Part shown: positions 1 to 8,840 of the stretch, one piece after another
Layout: each line of letters starts with the position of its first letter
Numbering within the stretch: the first letter of the stretch is position 1
Assembly: GCA_944323935.1 (NCBI GenBank)
Contig: CALUUJ010000001.1
Span: 62,001-126,000 of the forward strand
Reading direction: 5' to 3'
Length of the DNA: 64,000 nucleotides
From: Candidatus Gastranaerophilales bacterium
GTDB lineage: Bacteria; Cyanobacteriota; Vampirovibrionia; Gastranaerophilales; Gastranaerophilaceae
Position numbers and translations under genes: made by a program
The notes under the pieces: model-generated
The model's database searches: none
What the model saw: the letters and a program-made list of their open reading frames with translations, nothing else
What the model was told of the DNA's origin: nothing

Positions 1-864
1 ATGGAATTTACAGCCTTTGGGCGGGTTGTTTGGTGATGGTAAATCTCCTGATAATAATATTTTTTTTGTTTTGTCTTTTGATATTACAGGTACAGCATTC
101 AAAAGAGCTTGTGTATACGGATGTTTATGGTTCTCAAAAAGTTCTTCTTTCTCCGCAATTTCAACAATCTCGCCTAAGTACATTACAGCTATTCTGTCTG
201 ATATATATTTTATAATGCTTAAATCGTGAGAGATGAAAAGCATAGTGAGGTTTAAGTGTTTTTTTAAGTCTAAAAGCAAGTTTACAATTTGGGCTTGAAT
301 ACTTACATCTAGTGCACTTACAGGTTCATCTGCCACTATAAATTTCGGATTTAATATTATTGCTCTTGCGATTGCTATTCTTTGACGTTGTCCGCCTGAA
401 AATTCATGTGGATATCTGTTTAGTACTTCTTCTTGCATCCCGATTAAAGATATAATCTTTTTTATTTTTTCATTAATTTGTTGTTTATCTTTTATTCCGT
501 TAATGATAAATGGTTCTTTCAAAATATCATATATTTTCATTCTTGGGTTTAGGCTCATATATGGATTTTGAAATATAAGCTGGGCTTGTGCTCTGAAACT
601 TTTTAACTCTTTTTTTGTTTTAGATACAATATTTTCGCTATTAAAAACAACTTCACCTGATGTCGGATTTATTAATTTCAATATGCAATTTCCCAAAGTG
701 GATTTTCCGCTTCCGGATTCTCCTACTAATCCTAGTATTTCATTTTTATATATGTCCAAATCTACATCATTTAATGCATATGTGTAACCTTTGATGTTAC
801 CTAATAATCCGTCAATTATCGGGTAGTGCATATTTAATTTTTTTATTTCAAAAAGTTTTTCCAT
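1..864 (-). CDS. Oligopeptide/dipeptide ABC transporter ATPase (OppF/DppF type), 3' end cut by window edge
   Basis: Cytoplasmic ATPase that powers import of peptides through an Opp/Dpp-type permease. Translating the minus strand from the ATG at 862-864 gives 288 codons that stay open to the window edge. It shows Walker A GESGSGKS, the signature FSGGQRQRIAIARA, Walker B VADEPVSALD and the H-loop in FISHDLS. The last residues, PPKGCKFH, are the start of the C-terminal Cys-x-Phe-His motif typical of OppD/OppF proteins, so only a few tens of residues should be missing. The short N-terminus before Walker A and the YPHEFSGGQ context favour OppF over OppD. The permease and binding protein would lie outside the window. 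The substrate could also be another solute handled by this family, such as nickel. Confidence 0.93.
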   Translation of the reverse strand, partial: MEKLFEIKKLNMHYPIIDGLLGNIKGYTYALNDVDLDIYKNEILGLVGESGSGKSTLGNCILKLINPTSGEVVFNSENIVSKTKKELKSFRAQAQLIFQNPYMSLNPRMKIYDILKEPFIINGIKDKQQINEKIKKIISLIGMQEEVLNRYPHEFSGGQRQRIAIARAIILNPKFIVADEPVSALDVSIQAQIVNLLLDLKKHLNLTMLFISHDLSIIKYISDRIAVMYLGEIVEIAEKEELFENHKHPYTQALLNAVPVISKDKTKKILLSGDLPSPNNPPKGCKFH

Positions 865-936
865 AAAGTTTATTATACATTATTTCTTTATTTTGATTAT
901 TAACCATCGGTCAATATATAAAGTATAGTTTTAATA

Positions 937-1926
937 CTATATTTTGACTTCAAAAGGATTCATTTTACTTTCTTTGTAATTTTTCATTGCTAAGAAAGAT
1001 TTTTCTATCATATTTGATACCGTTGTATATGTGTAAAATGCGGTATGAGGGGTTAGAATTACATTCGGAAAACTTCTTAACATAGAAAGTTCATCATTAT
1101 CAATTACTTCACTGCTTCTGTTGTAGTAATATAATCCGTTTTCATCTTCTATAACATCAAGACCGGCTGCACTTATTTTCCCGTTCTTTAAGTTTTCTAT
1201 TAGTGCTTTTGAATCTATCAGATTACCTCTTGCCGTATTGATTATTATTACACCATCTTTCATTTTATTTATTGTTTCTTTATTAATCATATGGAAAGTT
1301 TCTGAATTTGAAGCAACGTGAAGTGTTATAATGTCACTTTCTTTATAAAGAGTTTCTATATCTACATAGTCAGCATATTTTTTTAATTCTTCATTTTTGC
1401 CGAATTTATTATAGGCTAGGATTTTACACCCGAATCCCGACAGGTGTTTAATTACGGTTGAACCTATGTTGCCGGTCCCTATTACTCCGATTGTGCAATC
1501 ACAAATATCTTTACCCATTTTTCCGCGCAGTGAATAATCTTGTGCCATTGAACGTATTAATATTTGATTCATTTTTCTTGCACACATAAGTATCAGCATA
1601 ATTGCATAATCGGCAACACAGTTAGGCGGGTAACTTGATGATGATACTTTTAATCCTTTCTCTTTTATATGTTCAATTGGTAAATGATCGTAACCAATGC
1701 TTCTGCATAGAATGTATTTTATTCCGTATGATATAAATTCATCAATATAATCTTTTGTAATTAAACAAGGAACGATACTTATTGCATCACAATCTTTTGC
1801 TAATGACAGATTTTCTTTATTTGGATATTCATTTGTCCAAATAAAATCTATATTATATTTTTTGCTGAATTCTTTACATAATTCAAGTTCATCAAATTTT
1901 CTCAGTGCAAAAAAAGCTATTTTCAC
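937..1926 (-). CDS. D-2-hydroxyacid dehydrogenase (D-lactate dehydrogenase-like)
   Basis: NAD-dependent oxidoreductase of the D-isomer 2-hydroxyacid dehydrogenase family, which interconverts 2-keto acids such as pyruvate and D-2-hydroxyacids. The 329 residues show the nucleotide-binding GTGNIG at 150-155 and the family catalytic triad: Arg233 in TARGNLID, Glu near 260 and His294 in LTPHTAFYT. The TPHTAFYT context resembles fermentative D-lactate dehydrogenases and VanH rather than phosphoglycerate dehydrogenase, and there is no ACT domain. An LD-carboxypeptidase gene lies 56 bases upstream on the same strand. A role in fermentation or in supplying D-lactate for cell-wall precursors are both possible; the sequence does not decide between them. 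Confidence 0.88.
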   Translation of the reverse strand: MKIAFFALRKFDELELCKEFSKKYNIDFIWTNEYPNKENLSLAKDCDAISIVPCLITKDYIDEFISYGIKYILCRSIGYDHLPIEHIKEKGLKVSSSSYPPNCVADYAIMLILMCARKMNQILIRSMAQDYSLRGKMGKDICDCTIGVIGTGNIGSTVIKHLSGFGCKILAYNKFGKNEELKKYADYVDIETLYKESDIITLHVASNSETFHMINKETINKMKDGVIIINTARGNLIDSKALIENLKNGKISAAGLDVIEDENGLYYYNRSSEVIDNDELSMLRSFPNVILTPHTAFYTYTTVSNMIEKSFLAMKNYKESKMNPFEVKI

Positions 1927-1982
1927 TTTATAATTATCTCCATAATAATTGTATTTCTATTTTAATATATACCTATGTTTCT

Positions 1983-2894
1983 TTATTTACAATATTCTTC
2001 AAGAATTTTTATTATTCCTGCATTTGCATTAAAGTATACTTTTATGCCGATGGGAAGAGTATCTTTTATTTTATTATGAGTTATTTTAAATCCGTCGCAT
2101 ATCGGAATATTTAATTTGTTTGCGAGTTCTAAAATAACTTCATCAAGTTGATTTTTATCTTCTATATCTTTAAATTCACCAATAGCAATTCCTTTTACAT
2201 TTTTTCTTAATTTATCAATGTTAAATAGCTGTGTCAGCATTCTATCAATCTTATAAACCGGTTCATTTAAATCTTCTAAAAACAATATTAAATCTTCATT
2301 TGGTATAAAATTTGTTCCGCATAGAGCACAAAGAGTTGATAAATTTCCGCCCCAAAGTTTTCCAACAGCTTCACCTTCTTTAAAAATACTGCTGTTATAA
2401 GCGTGATAACATATTGTTTTACCTTCTAAAGTATTAAAAAATGCTGCTTTTGTATAATCATCAATTTCTTTTGAAAAATCACCGTTTGGCATTGCACTGT
2501 GAAAGGTTATTAAACCGGTCTTTTTGTATATCAAGTTTAAAAGAGTTGTTATATCAGAATATCCTGCAAAAATTTTAGGGTTGTTCTTTATAAGCTCCCA
2601 ATCAATTTTGTCAATTAATCTTAATGTTCCATATCCGCCTCTTGCACATAAGATAACGTCAATATTTTTATCCGAAAAAAATTTGTGAAGCTCATTAATA
2701 CATTCATCATCATTTAAACCAGCCATATAACGGTGTGAACTTTTACAGGTTTCAGAAATAACGACTTTATAGCCTTCCTCTTCAAAAAATGATTTAGCTT
2801 TTTCTATATTCTCAAAATCTTTAATTCTTCCTGAAATTGCTAATATTCCAATTGTATTACCTTTTTTTAATTTGTTAGGTTTAATTATTTTCAT
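1983..2894 (-). CDS. ldcA: Muramoyltetrapeptide LD-carboxypeptidase, peptidase family S66
   Basis: Serine peptidase that removes the terminal D-alanine from the L-Lys/Dap-D-Ala bond of tetrapeptides during murein recycling; S66 also includes MccF-type immunity peptidases. The nucleophile is Ser113 in FAGYSDITTLL, preceded by the family motif CARGGYGTLRL at 83-93. The other triad members fit Glu207 in FLEDLNEPVYKIDR and His273 in ITHNKIKDTLPIG. No signal peptide is visible, so it is probably cytoplasmic. It is 303 residues, normal for the family. It is followed by the D-hydroxyacid dehydrogenase on the same strand and faces away from dnaX. Confidence 0.9.
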   Translation of the reverse strand: MKIIKPNKLKKGNTIGILAISGRIKDFENIEKAKSFFEEEGYKVVISETCKSSHRYMAGLNDDECINELHKFFSDKNIDVILCARGGYGTLRLIDKIDWELIKNNPKIFAGYSDITTLLNLIYKKTGLITFHSAMPNGDFSKEIDDYTKAAFFNTLEGKTICYHAYNSSIFKEGEAVGKLWGGNLSTLCALCGTNFIPNEDLILFLEDLNEPVYKIDRMLTQLFNIDKLRKNVKGIAIGEFKDIEDKNQLDEVILELANKLNIPICDGFKITHNKIKDTLPIGIKVYFNANAGIIKILEEYCK

Positions 2895-2966
2895 GTTAAA
2901 TTAGTCCACTTTTTAGCCTTCTTCATATATAATATAGATATTATCAAATATCATTGGAGCAAGCAA

Positions 2967-4790
2967 TTGGATACAAAATATATTCCTTTATATCGTAAAT
3001 ACAGACCGCAAACCTTTCATGACTTGATAGGTCAGGAAAATATAGTGCATGCTTTAAGTAATGCTATAGAGCTGAACAGAATTGCACATGCGTATTTGCT
3101 TTGCGGACCAAGAGGTACCGGTAAAACTTCTTCTGCAAGAATACTTGCAAAATCTTTAAACTGTAAAGAAGGTCCTACGCTTACTCCTTGCGGAAAATGT
3201 CCTGCTTGCTTGGATATTATGAATTCTATCCCTGTTGACGTTATAGAAATAGATGCTGCGAGTAATAGAAGCGTTGAGGATACGCAGGCAATTTTAGAAA
3301 AAATACAATATGTTCCTGTAAACGGCAGATATAAAATATATGTTATAGACGAAGTTCATATGCTTTCAAATCATGCATTTAATGCTTTATTGAAAACTCT
3401 TGAAGAACCGCCTGAAAATGTTATTTTTATTCTGGCTACAACAGAGCCGCATAAAGTTTTGGATACAATCATTTCAAGATGTCAAAGGTTTGATTTTAGA
3501 CGTATTACAAATGATGATATTGTTAAAAGGCTTGAATATATTTCTCAGCAGGAAAATATTAATATTACAAAAGATGCATTGTATTCTATCGCTAAAAATT
3601 CTCAAGGCGGTATGAGAGATGCACTTGCACTTTTGGATCAAATTAGCGTATTAGGTGTTAATAAGCAGATTGATACAAATGATATAAACGAAATTTTAGG
3701 TAAAATTTCTTATGATACTCTGTTTGAAGTTACACAATGTATAATCGAAGCAGATTGTTCAAAATCGGTTCCTTTAATTGACAATATTTATGCAAAAGGA
3801 AATGAACCGGTTCAAATTGTAATGAATTTGATTCAGTACTTTAGAGATTTGATGATTGTTAAAAATTGTTCTGATAAAGAACTTGTTTTCTCATTAACTC
3901 ATATTTCTGAAGTGACTTATGACAGAACAAAACAACAAGCGGAAAAAATATCTGTATCAGAAATTATACAAATTATAGACAGGTTATCTTATTATGCAAC
4001 ACAAATCAAAGATACTACGAATAAATATTTGTGGTTAGAACTTTGTATAATTGATTTGACTAATTATAAAAATCTGCCTTCTGCCGAGAATTTGCTAAAA
4101 AGAATTGAACAGTTAGAACAACAAATATCTTCAGGAAGTGTTAATGTTTCTGCTGCGCCGCAAAAAATAACAGCTTCAAAGCCTGTTGCAAAAGAAGAAC
4201 CAAACGTTATTATTCCAAGAAAAGTTGAAGAAGATAAAATTGAGAAAAAAGAAGAAAAAGCAAATGCTGACTTAAATCAAAGCTATGAAAAAGAAAATGT
4301 AGCAAATAATACTTCTATGAATTCAGCTGCCAATGATATGCATTCATTATGGGTATCAATTCTTCAAAGAATTGATAGTCCTCCAAATCGTGCATTTTAT
4401 TCTAACCTCGCCCGACCTGTCGAAATTAGTCAAAATAAGGTTGTTGTTGCCTTCTCAAAAGAAATGTTTGTTAAGCAAGCAAGAGAAGGGGCTAAACATC
4501 AGGCTTTGGTTGATGCAGTTTCAAAATATTTGAATGTTTCAAATCCTGATATAGAAATTATAACCAGTGATAATATTGATTTATCTAAAAAAGTTACCCC
4601 ACCTCCAACTCCTGCGCAAAAACAAATTGAAGAACAAAATATTCAAAAACAGGATGAGGAAGAATATCAAGCTTTCATTGAATCAAAAAAGGAAAATCCT
4701 GAAAGTAAAAAGCTAACGGCTTCTGATATAGATGCTTCCAGTCAGGCTGCTATGGTAAAAGAACTTTTTGACGGTAAATACATAAACTAA
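2967..4790 (+). CDS. dnaX: DNA polymerase III subunit gamma/tau
   Basis: ATPase of the replicative clamp loader. It has Walker A GPRGTGKTS (47-55), a zinc knuckle with Cys66, Cys75, Cys78 and Cys81, the DEVHML box at 128-133 and the sensor motif SRCQRFDF. Domain III runs to about residue 370, followed by a charged Lys/Glu-rich linker and a C-terminal tau-like domain to residue 607. Translation begins at TTG (2967-2969), supported by GGAG about eight bases upstream; no ATG fits the conserved N-terminus KYIPLYRKYRPQTF. No obvious programmed-frameshift slippery site was noted. It converges on smpB with only seven bases between stops and no clear terminator. Confidence 0.97.
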   Translation: MDTKYIPLYRKYRPQTFHDLIGQENIVHALSNAIELNRIAHAYLLCGPRGTGKTSSARILAKSLNCKEGPTLTPCGKCPACLDIMNSIPVDVIEIDAASNRSVEDTQAILEKIQYVPVNGRYKIYVIDEVHMLSNHAFNALLKTLEEPPENVIFILATTEPHKVLDTIISRCQRFDFRRITNDDIVKRLEYISQQENINITKDALYSIAKNSQGGMRDALALLDQISVLGVNKQIDTNDINEILGKISYDTLFEVTQCIIEADCSKSVPLIDNIYAKGNEPVQIVMNLIQYFRDLMIVKNCSDKELVFSLTHISEVTYDRTKQQAEKISVSEIIQIIDRLSYYATQIKDTTNKYLWLELCIIDLTNYKNLPSAENLLKRIEQLEQQISSGSVNVSAAPQKITASKPVAKEEPNVIIPRKVEEDKIEKKEEKANADLNQSYEKENVANNTSMNSAANDMHSLWVSILQRIDSPPNRAFYSNLARPVEISQNKVVVAFSKEMFVKQAREGAKHQALVDAVSKYLNVSNPDIEIITSDNIDLSKKVTPPPTPAQKQIEEQNIQKQDEEEYQAFIESKKENPESKKLTASDIDASSQAAMVKELFDGKYIN

Positions 4791-4797
4791 ATAATGC

Positions 4798-5253
4798 TTA
4801 GAAGTTTTTAGATTTCATTGCTCTATCAATATCCCTATTCTGGGCTTTTTTAGCTAAGTCATCACGTTTATCGTATAATTTTTTACCTTTAGCTAATGCA
4901 ATTTCTATTTTTGCCCAACCATTTTCCAGATAAACTTCTAACGGAACTATTGCATATCCGTCTTTCTTGATTTTACCTATTAATTTTTCTATTTCTTTTT
5001 TATTAAGTAACAGTTTTCTTGTTCTTTTCTCATCATGATTATATCTGTTACCTTGTTCATATGGGCTAATATGGCAATTGTACAAAAATACTTCACAATC
5101 ATCTATTCTTACAAAGCTGTCTTTTAAATTAATAGCCCCTTTTCGAATAGATTTAATTTCAGTACCTGTCAGTACCATACCTGCATTATATTTATCGAAG
5201 ATATGATACTCGTGGTATGCTTTTCTGTTTGTTGAAATAACCTTTTTACCCAT
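4798..5253 (-). CDS. smpB: SsrA-binding protein SmpB
   Basis: Small RNA-binding protein that works with tmRNA to rescue stalled ribosomes. At 151 residues it has the full family pattern: an N-terminal [18 protein letters not shown], the [10 protein letters not shown] segment, [20 protein letters not shown], and the C-terminal [15 protein letters not shown] tail that inserts into the decoding centre. The tmRNA gene itself is not in this window. Two small unknown genes lie just upstream on the same strand, the nearer only seven bases away, which suggests co-transcription. Confidence 0.97.
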   Translation of the reverse strand: MGKKVISTNRKAYHEYHIFDKYNAGMVLTGTEIKSIRKGAINLKDSFVRIDDCEVFLYNCHISPYEQGNRYNHDEKRTRKLLLNKKEIEKLIGKIKKDGYAIVPLEVYLENGWAKIEIALAKGKKLYDKRDDLAKKAQNRDIDRAMKSKNF

Positions 5254-5260
5254 AAACTGA

Positions 5261-5590
5261 TTATATCATCATAATTTTATTTTTAATAACTTGTTTATAT
5301 ATATTATTTACAAGTTCTTTTCTTATTTCTTTTGGTGAAATTGTTTTTATTTGTTCAAGTGATAAAGTTAAAGTGCTTGTAAATGTTTCATAATTTGATG
5401 GATTGTTTATATTCCAAACAGTTGCTTTCGTATAAATATTTACAGATTTATCATCGAAAAATTTTATTAAAGATGCTCTGTTATTGAATTTTTCTACACT
5501 TATATTAATATTAAATAAGTTGACTATTTCTTTAAACTGATTATTTTCATAGAGCTTTTTTATGTTCATTCTTTTTAAATTTGTATCCAT
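5261..5590 (-). CDS. Hypothetical protein, 109 aa, upstream of smpB
   Basis: I do not recognise this family. The product is 109 residues, rich in Asn, Ile and Lys, with no signal peptide or membrane segment. The centre ([28 protein letters not shown]) looks like two short beta strands followed by helices. An alternative start is the Met at residue 8 ([10 protein letters not shown]). It lies between another small unknown gene and smpB, with gaps of 14 and 7 bases, so the three probably share a transcript. Confidence 0.6.
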   Translation of the reverse strand: MDTNLKRMNIKKLYENNQFKEIVNLFNINISVEKFNNRASLIKFFDDKSVNIYTKATVWNINNPSNYETFTSTLTLSLEQIKTISPKEIRKELVNNIYKQVIKNKIMMI

Positions 5591-5604
5591 GATATACTCG
5601 GTTA

Positions 5605-5910
5605 TTAAAAATTGTTGCTCTGAAATTTTTTCAATTTATTGTAATAGTAATCAACTTTTCTCTCTTTTATTATTTGAGAAATACGTGATTCTGCTCTTAC
5701 AAAATAAGGTATATCTACAAAACCAGTGGTTTGTTCATAGTCTCTGTATATTTTTATTAAGATGTCTTTTATAATATAAATTTTTTCATTTTTCGTTAAA
5801 AATGCATCCTCCCAGAAGTCTTTTAATTTTCTCAAATTGCTTGTTATTAATGAGTTTTCACTTGTTGTTTCGCATTGTGAAACAACAAGACGCAAGTGTC
5901 TCTTTTTCAT
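5605..5910 (-). CDS. Hypothetical protein, 101 aa
   Basis: Unrecognised small, basic, mostly helical protein. The start at ATG 5908-5910 is supported by AAGGAG about ten bases upstream on the minus strand. The sequence has no catalytic motif I can name; FVDIPYFVRAESRISQIIKERK looks like a helical region with a basic face. It is first in a likely operon with the 109-residue gene and smpB, and is transcribed away from the XRE regulator at 6118. That divergent arrangement makes it a plausible target of the regulator, but this is inference. Confidence 0.6.
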   Translation of the reverse strand: MKKRHLRLVVSQCETTSENSLITSNLRKLKDFWEDAFLTKNEKIYIIKDILIKIYRDYEQTTGFVDIPYFVRAESRISQIIKERKVDYYYNKLKKFQSNNF

Positions 5911-6048
5911 AAAATTCCCACTCCTTATTCCTGTTTTTGCAACTTCCTAAACATGTAATATACTAAAAAAATAGTGCAAAAAAATGTATTCTGTAGTATA
6001 ATAGTTTTAGTTGGAAATTACGTTATTTTATAATTTATAGTATTATGG

Positions 6049-6062
6049 TACATTATAATGTA
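6049..6062. promoter_or_regulatory. Perfect 14-bp palindrome, candidate operator of the XRE regulator
   Basis: TACATTATAATGTA reads the same on both strands and sits 55 bases before the regulator start, in the 207-base divergent region between 5910 and 6118. A related half-site, GATAATGTAAC, occurs at 6086-6096. Autoregulation is inferred from the position only; AT-rich palindromes arise by chance in such DNA. Confidence 0.4.
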
Positions 6063-6117
6063 AAATAATGCAATATTTTCTTCGTGATAATGTAACAAAA
6101 GTTTAAGCGGTAAAAGT

Positions 6118-6540
6118 ATGAGTATTGGAAAACGAATTAAAGAACTTAAAACAATATTGCACCTGACTTCACTAGAGATGGCTAATGAATTGTCTATTCC
6201 AGTCAGGACAATAGGCAGTTATGAGCGTGATGAGGCCCAACCGGGACCTAAATTTTTAAATGCTCTGATTGATAAATTCTCTGTGAATATTAATTGGCTT
6301 CTATCAGGTAGAGGTAATATGTTTATTACTAAAAAAGCAGAGAAGGATATAGCCTATATAGCCCAGCTTCAAGAACGTTTGAAACTTACTAATGAAGAAC
6401 TAAGCGGACTTATTGATATTCTTGATGCAGATGCAAGCAGAGAAATGGTACTTAAATTTATTGAAATAAAAAAAGGAAATAAAGAAGCTTTAGATAGCCT
6501 TATTTATAATCTGCAAGGTATAAAAGCTATCTATGGTTAA
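6118..6540 (+). CDS. XRE-family transcriptional regulator (CI-repressor-like)
   Basis: DNA-binding regulator of 140 residues. The N-terminal helix-turn-helix spans about residues 3-60, with ELSIPVRTIGSYERDEAQPGP as turn and recognition helix, followed by NINWLLSGRGNMF, the pattern seen after the HTH in phage CI-like repressors. The C-terminal half (70-140) is helical and lacks the Ser/Lys protease dyad of LexA/CI, so self-cleavage is unlikely. It is divergent from the small gene at 5605 and convergent with the helicase, two bases away. A perfect 14-base palindrome at 6049-6062 in its upstream region is a candidate operator. The ribosome binding site is weak. Confidence 0.85.
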   Translation: MSIGKRIKELKTILHLTSLEMANELSIPVRTIGSYERDEAQPGPKFLNALIDKFSVNINWLLSGRGNMFITKKAEKDIAYIAQLQERLKLTNEELSGLIDILDADASREMVLKFIEIKKGNKEALDSLIYNLQGIKAIYG

Positions 6541-6542
6541 TT

Positions 6543-8837
6543 TTAATCTGCATCTACCGGTTCTTTTAATATACATTGAATAGCTGTTTTAGCATTGTTT
6601 TTGACTTCTTCGGAAATATTCGGCAGAATTGTAAGTTGTCTTAAAACATCAACTACTCTTTTTAATATTCTTACAATGTCGCCTTCAGAAGAATCAACTT
6701 GTTTTGCTATGTCTTCCCAAGGTGTATCTTGTACCCATTGTTCTACTAACGGACAATAATATGAATTTAAGTACATCTCTGTTGTTATTTCGTAATCACG
6801 CTGTAAAACTGCTATTCTTCTTCTTATCTCTTTTATTCTGTTTAGTGCTTTTCTTGTATTTTTGCTGATTGGTTGATTTGGATATACATCACTTCTCAAA
6901 TCTTCTGTTACAAGTGCACATATTACTGAAGCAAGTTCGTATGGTTCTAGACTTTCAAGAAGTCCTTTTAAAATTATTTCTGATAAATATAATTCATTCT
7001 CGGCTCTTATCATTGAACAGGTTATTCCTGCATCTGTCGGATAGGCATTTTCCAAATATCCCATTTTTTCAAGAATATCTTTATGTGCTAAAAATTTATT
7101 CCAATATATATCTTTTTGGTTTGCAACATTTTTATTTATATCTTTTAGCTTTTTTTCAAACCTGTTAATAATTTCTAAATTTCTTACGTGTTTTTTATAA
7201 CCTTTGCATATTTCACATTTATATTTTTCTAATGTTTCACGTATTTCTCTGGTTTTATTCAGATATTCCATAACTTCAGGTGCATCTTTTTGCCCTTTTT
7301 GCTTGGCTTGTTTTTGGAGTGTTCTTGTCAGTTTTCTATAAACTATGTATTTTTCTTTTAGTTTATTAAACTCAATAAATTCTTCATTTGTCAGACCAAA
7401 AGGACATTTTTCATTTTTTAATTTAGATAGAGTCTGTTCGCAGCTTAATTGCTGCATAATAATAGGTTTTAATCTGTCATTTGATGAATAATAGCCAAAA
7501 CTTTTTAATATCAATTCTTTTGCTTGGTCAAGTTCTAAGTTTTGAAGTAAGTTTAATACCATTGAATAACTCGGTGAAAAACGGCTCTCTAATGGATTTG
7601 ATGAACTTTTTACTAGACTTGCAACTTCATCAGGTGATTGGAATTGCGTTCCCATTATTACAACGTAACCAATTTTGTCCATTCCGCGTCGACCTGCTCT
7701 TCCTGACATTTGCAAAAATTCATTTGCTGTCAGCATTCTGTGTCCGGAATCGGTTCTTTTACTTATTGCTGATATTACTGTTGTTCTCGCAGGCATGTTT
7801 ATTCCTGCTGCCAGCGTTTCTGTTGCAAATACTACTTTTATTAATCCCTTTTGAAAAAGTCTTTCTACAAGTAATTTCCAAGCAGGTAATAATCCGGCAT
7901 GATGTGAAGCAATTCCATTATATAAGTATTCTAAGTTTTTGTTGTTTTCTAAATATGTATGATCTTTTAAAAATTCATTAATCTCTTCTCGTATAAGTTT
8001 TGCTTCTTCATTTGTTATTAAGTTCAAATTTGAACATTTTTCCATATTCTCGTCACATTTTTTACGTGAAAATGTAAAAAATATAGCAGGAAGCATTTCT
8101 TTTTTATGTAAAACATTTATAACATCTTTTACCGTATTTTGTCTTTTTGCCTGACGAGAATGAAAACTCATTTTCTTTTCAGGTTTTATTTTTTTATTTA
8201 ATCTTCCTTCCGGCGTTAATAATGGTAAAATTTCGGTTGGTTTTGATGAGTCAAAATAATAATACCTTAAGGGTACCGGTCTGAAATCCGTATAAATGTG
8301 TTCGGTTCCTGAGTGAACCGTATTAATCCAATCACATAATTGTTTTGAATTTGCAACAGTTGCACTTAGGGCTATTATTTGAACGCTTGGAGGACAATAT
8401 ATTATACTTTCTTCCCATACTGTTCCTCTTTGTTCATCGTTCATATAATGAACTTCATCTAAAACTACATATTTTACATCTTTGAGATTATCTTTAACTT
8501 TGCCAAAGTTAGTATTATATAACATATTTCGGAATACTTCAGTTGTCATTACGACAATTGGAGCTTCCCTGTTTATAGATGTGTCTCCTGTTAATAAACC
8601 AACATTTCCTTCACCGTATTTTCTTCCGAAATCATAAAATTTTTGATTTGAAAGAGCCTTTAATGGTGTTGTATAAAACAGTCTTGTATTTTCTTCAAGT
8701 GCTTTATGTATTGCATGTTCTGCTATACATGTTTTTCCTGCCCCTGTTGGAGCGCAAACGACAACACTTTTTGATTCGTCTATACATTTTACTGCTTCTT
8801 TTTGGAAATCATCCAGTTCAAAATCAAATTTATACAA
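6543..8837 (-). CDS. Ski2-like DEAD/DEAH-box RNA helicase
   Basis: Superfamily 2 helicase of the Ski2/Mtr4/HelY type, a group found in cyanobacteria and actinobacteria and linked to RNA turnover. Motif I is APTGAGKT (29-36), motif II DEVH (127-130) followed by YMNDEQRGTVWEE, motif III SAT near 158, and motif VI QMSGRAGRRGMD near residue 380. The C-terminal half contains a Cys-rich stretch (KCEICKGYKKH) and a Ski2-type helical (DSHCT-like) domain rich in ELYLSEIILKGLLESLEPYELASV. The length of 764 residues is somewhat shorter than eukaryotic Ski2 proteins, with no arch domain evident. The gene ends two bases from the XRE regulator and starts three bases after aroF ends. Confidence 0.92.
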   Translation of the reverse strand: MYKFDFELDDFQKEAVKCIDESKSVVVCAPTGAGKTCIAEHAIHKALEENTRLFYTTPLKALSNQKFYDFGRKYGEGNVGLLTGDTSINREAPIVVMTTEVFRNMLYNTNFGKVKDNLKDVKYVVLDEVHYMNDEQRGTVWEESIIYCPPSVQIIALSATVANSKQLCDWINTVHSGTEHIYTDFRPVPLRYYYFDSSKPTEILPLLTPEGRLNKKIKPEKKMSFHSRQAKRQNTVKDVINVLHKKEMLPAIFFTFSRKKCDENMEKCSNLNLITNEEAKLIREEINEFLKDHTYLENNKNLEYLYNGIASHHAGLLPAWKLLVERLFQKGLIKVVFATETLAAGINMPARTTVISAISKRTDSGHRMLTANEFLQMSGRAGRRGMDKIGYVVIMGTQFQSPDEVASLVKSSSNPLESRFSPSYSMVLNLLQNLELDQAKELILKSFGYYSSNDRLKPIIMQQLSCEQTLSKLKNEKCPFGLTNEEFIEFNKLKEKYIVYRKLTRTLQKQAKQKGQKDAPEVMEYLNKTREIRETLEKYKCEICKGYKKHVRNLEIINRFEKKLKDINKNVANQKDIYWNKFLAHKDILEKMGYLENAYPTDAGITCSMIRAENELYLSEIILKGLLESLEPYELASVICALVTEDLRSDVYPNQPISKNTRKALNRIKEIRRRIAVLQRDYEITTEMYLNSYYCPLVEQWVQDTPWEDIAKQVDSSEGDIVRILKRVVDVLRQLTILPNISEEVKNNAKTAIQCILKEPVDAD

Positions 8838-8840
8838 TAT

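Noticed and set aside
7481..7981. 166-codon plus-strand frame within the helicase
   Set aside because: Leu/Phe-rich reverse-strand shadow of a well-supported gene; no ribosome site or family pattern.
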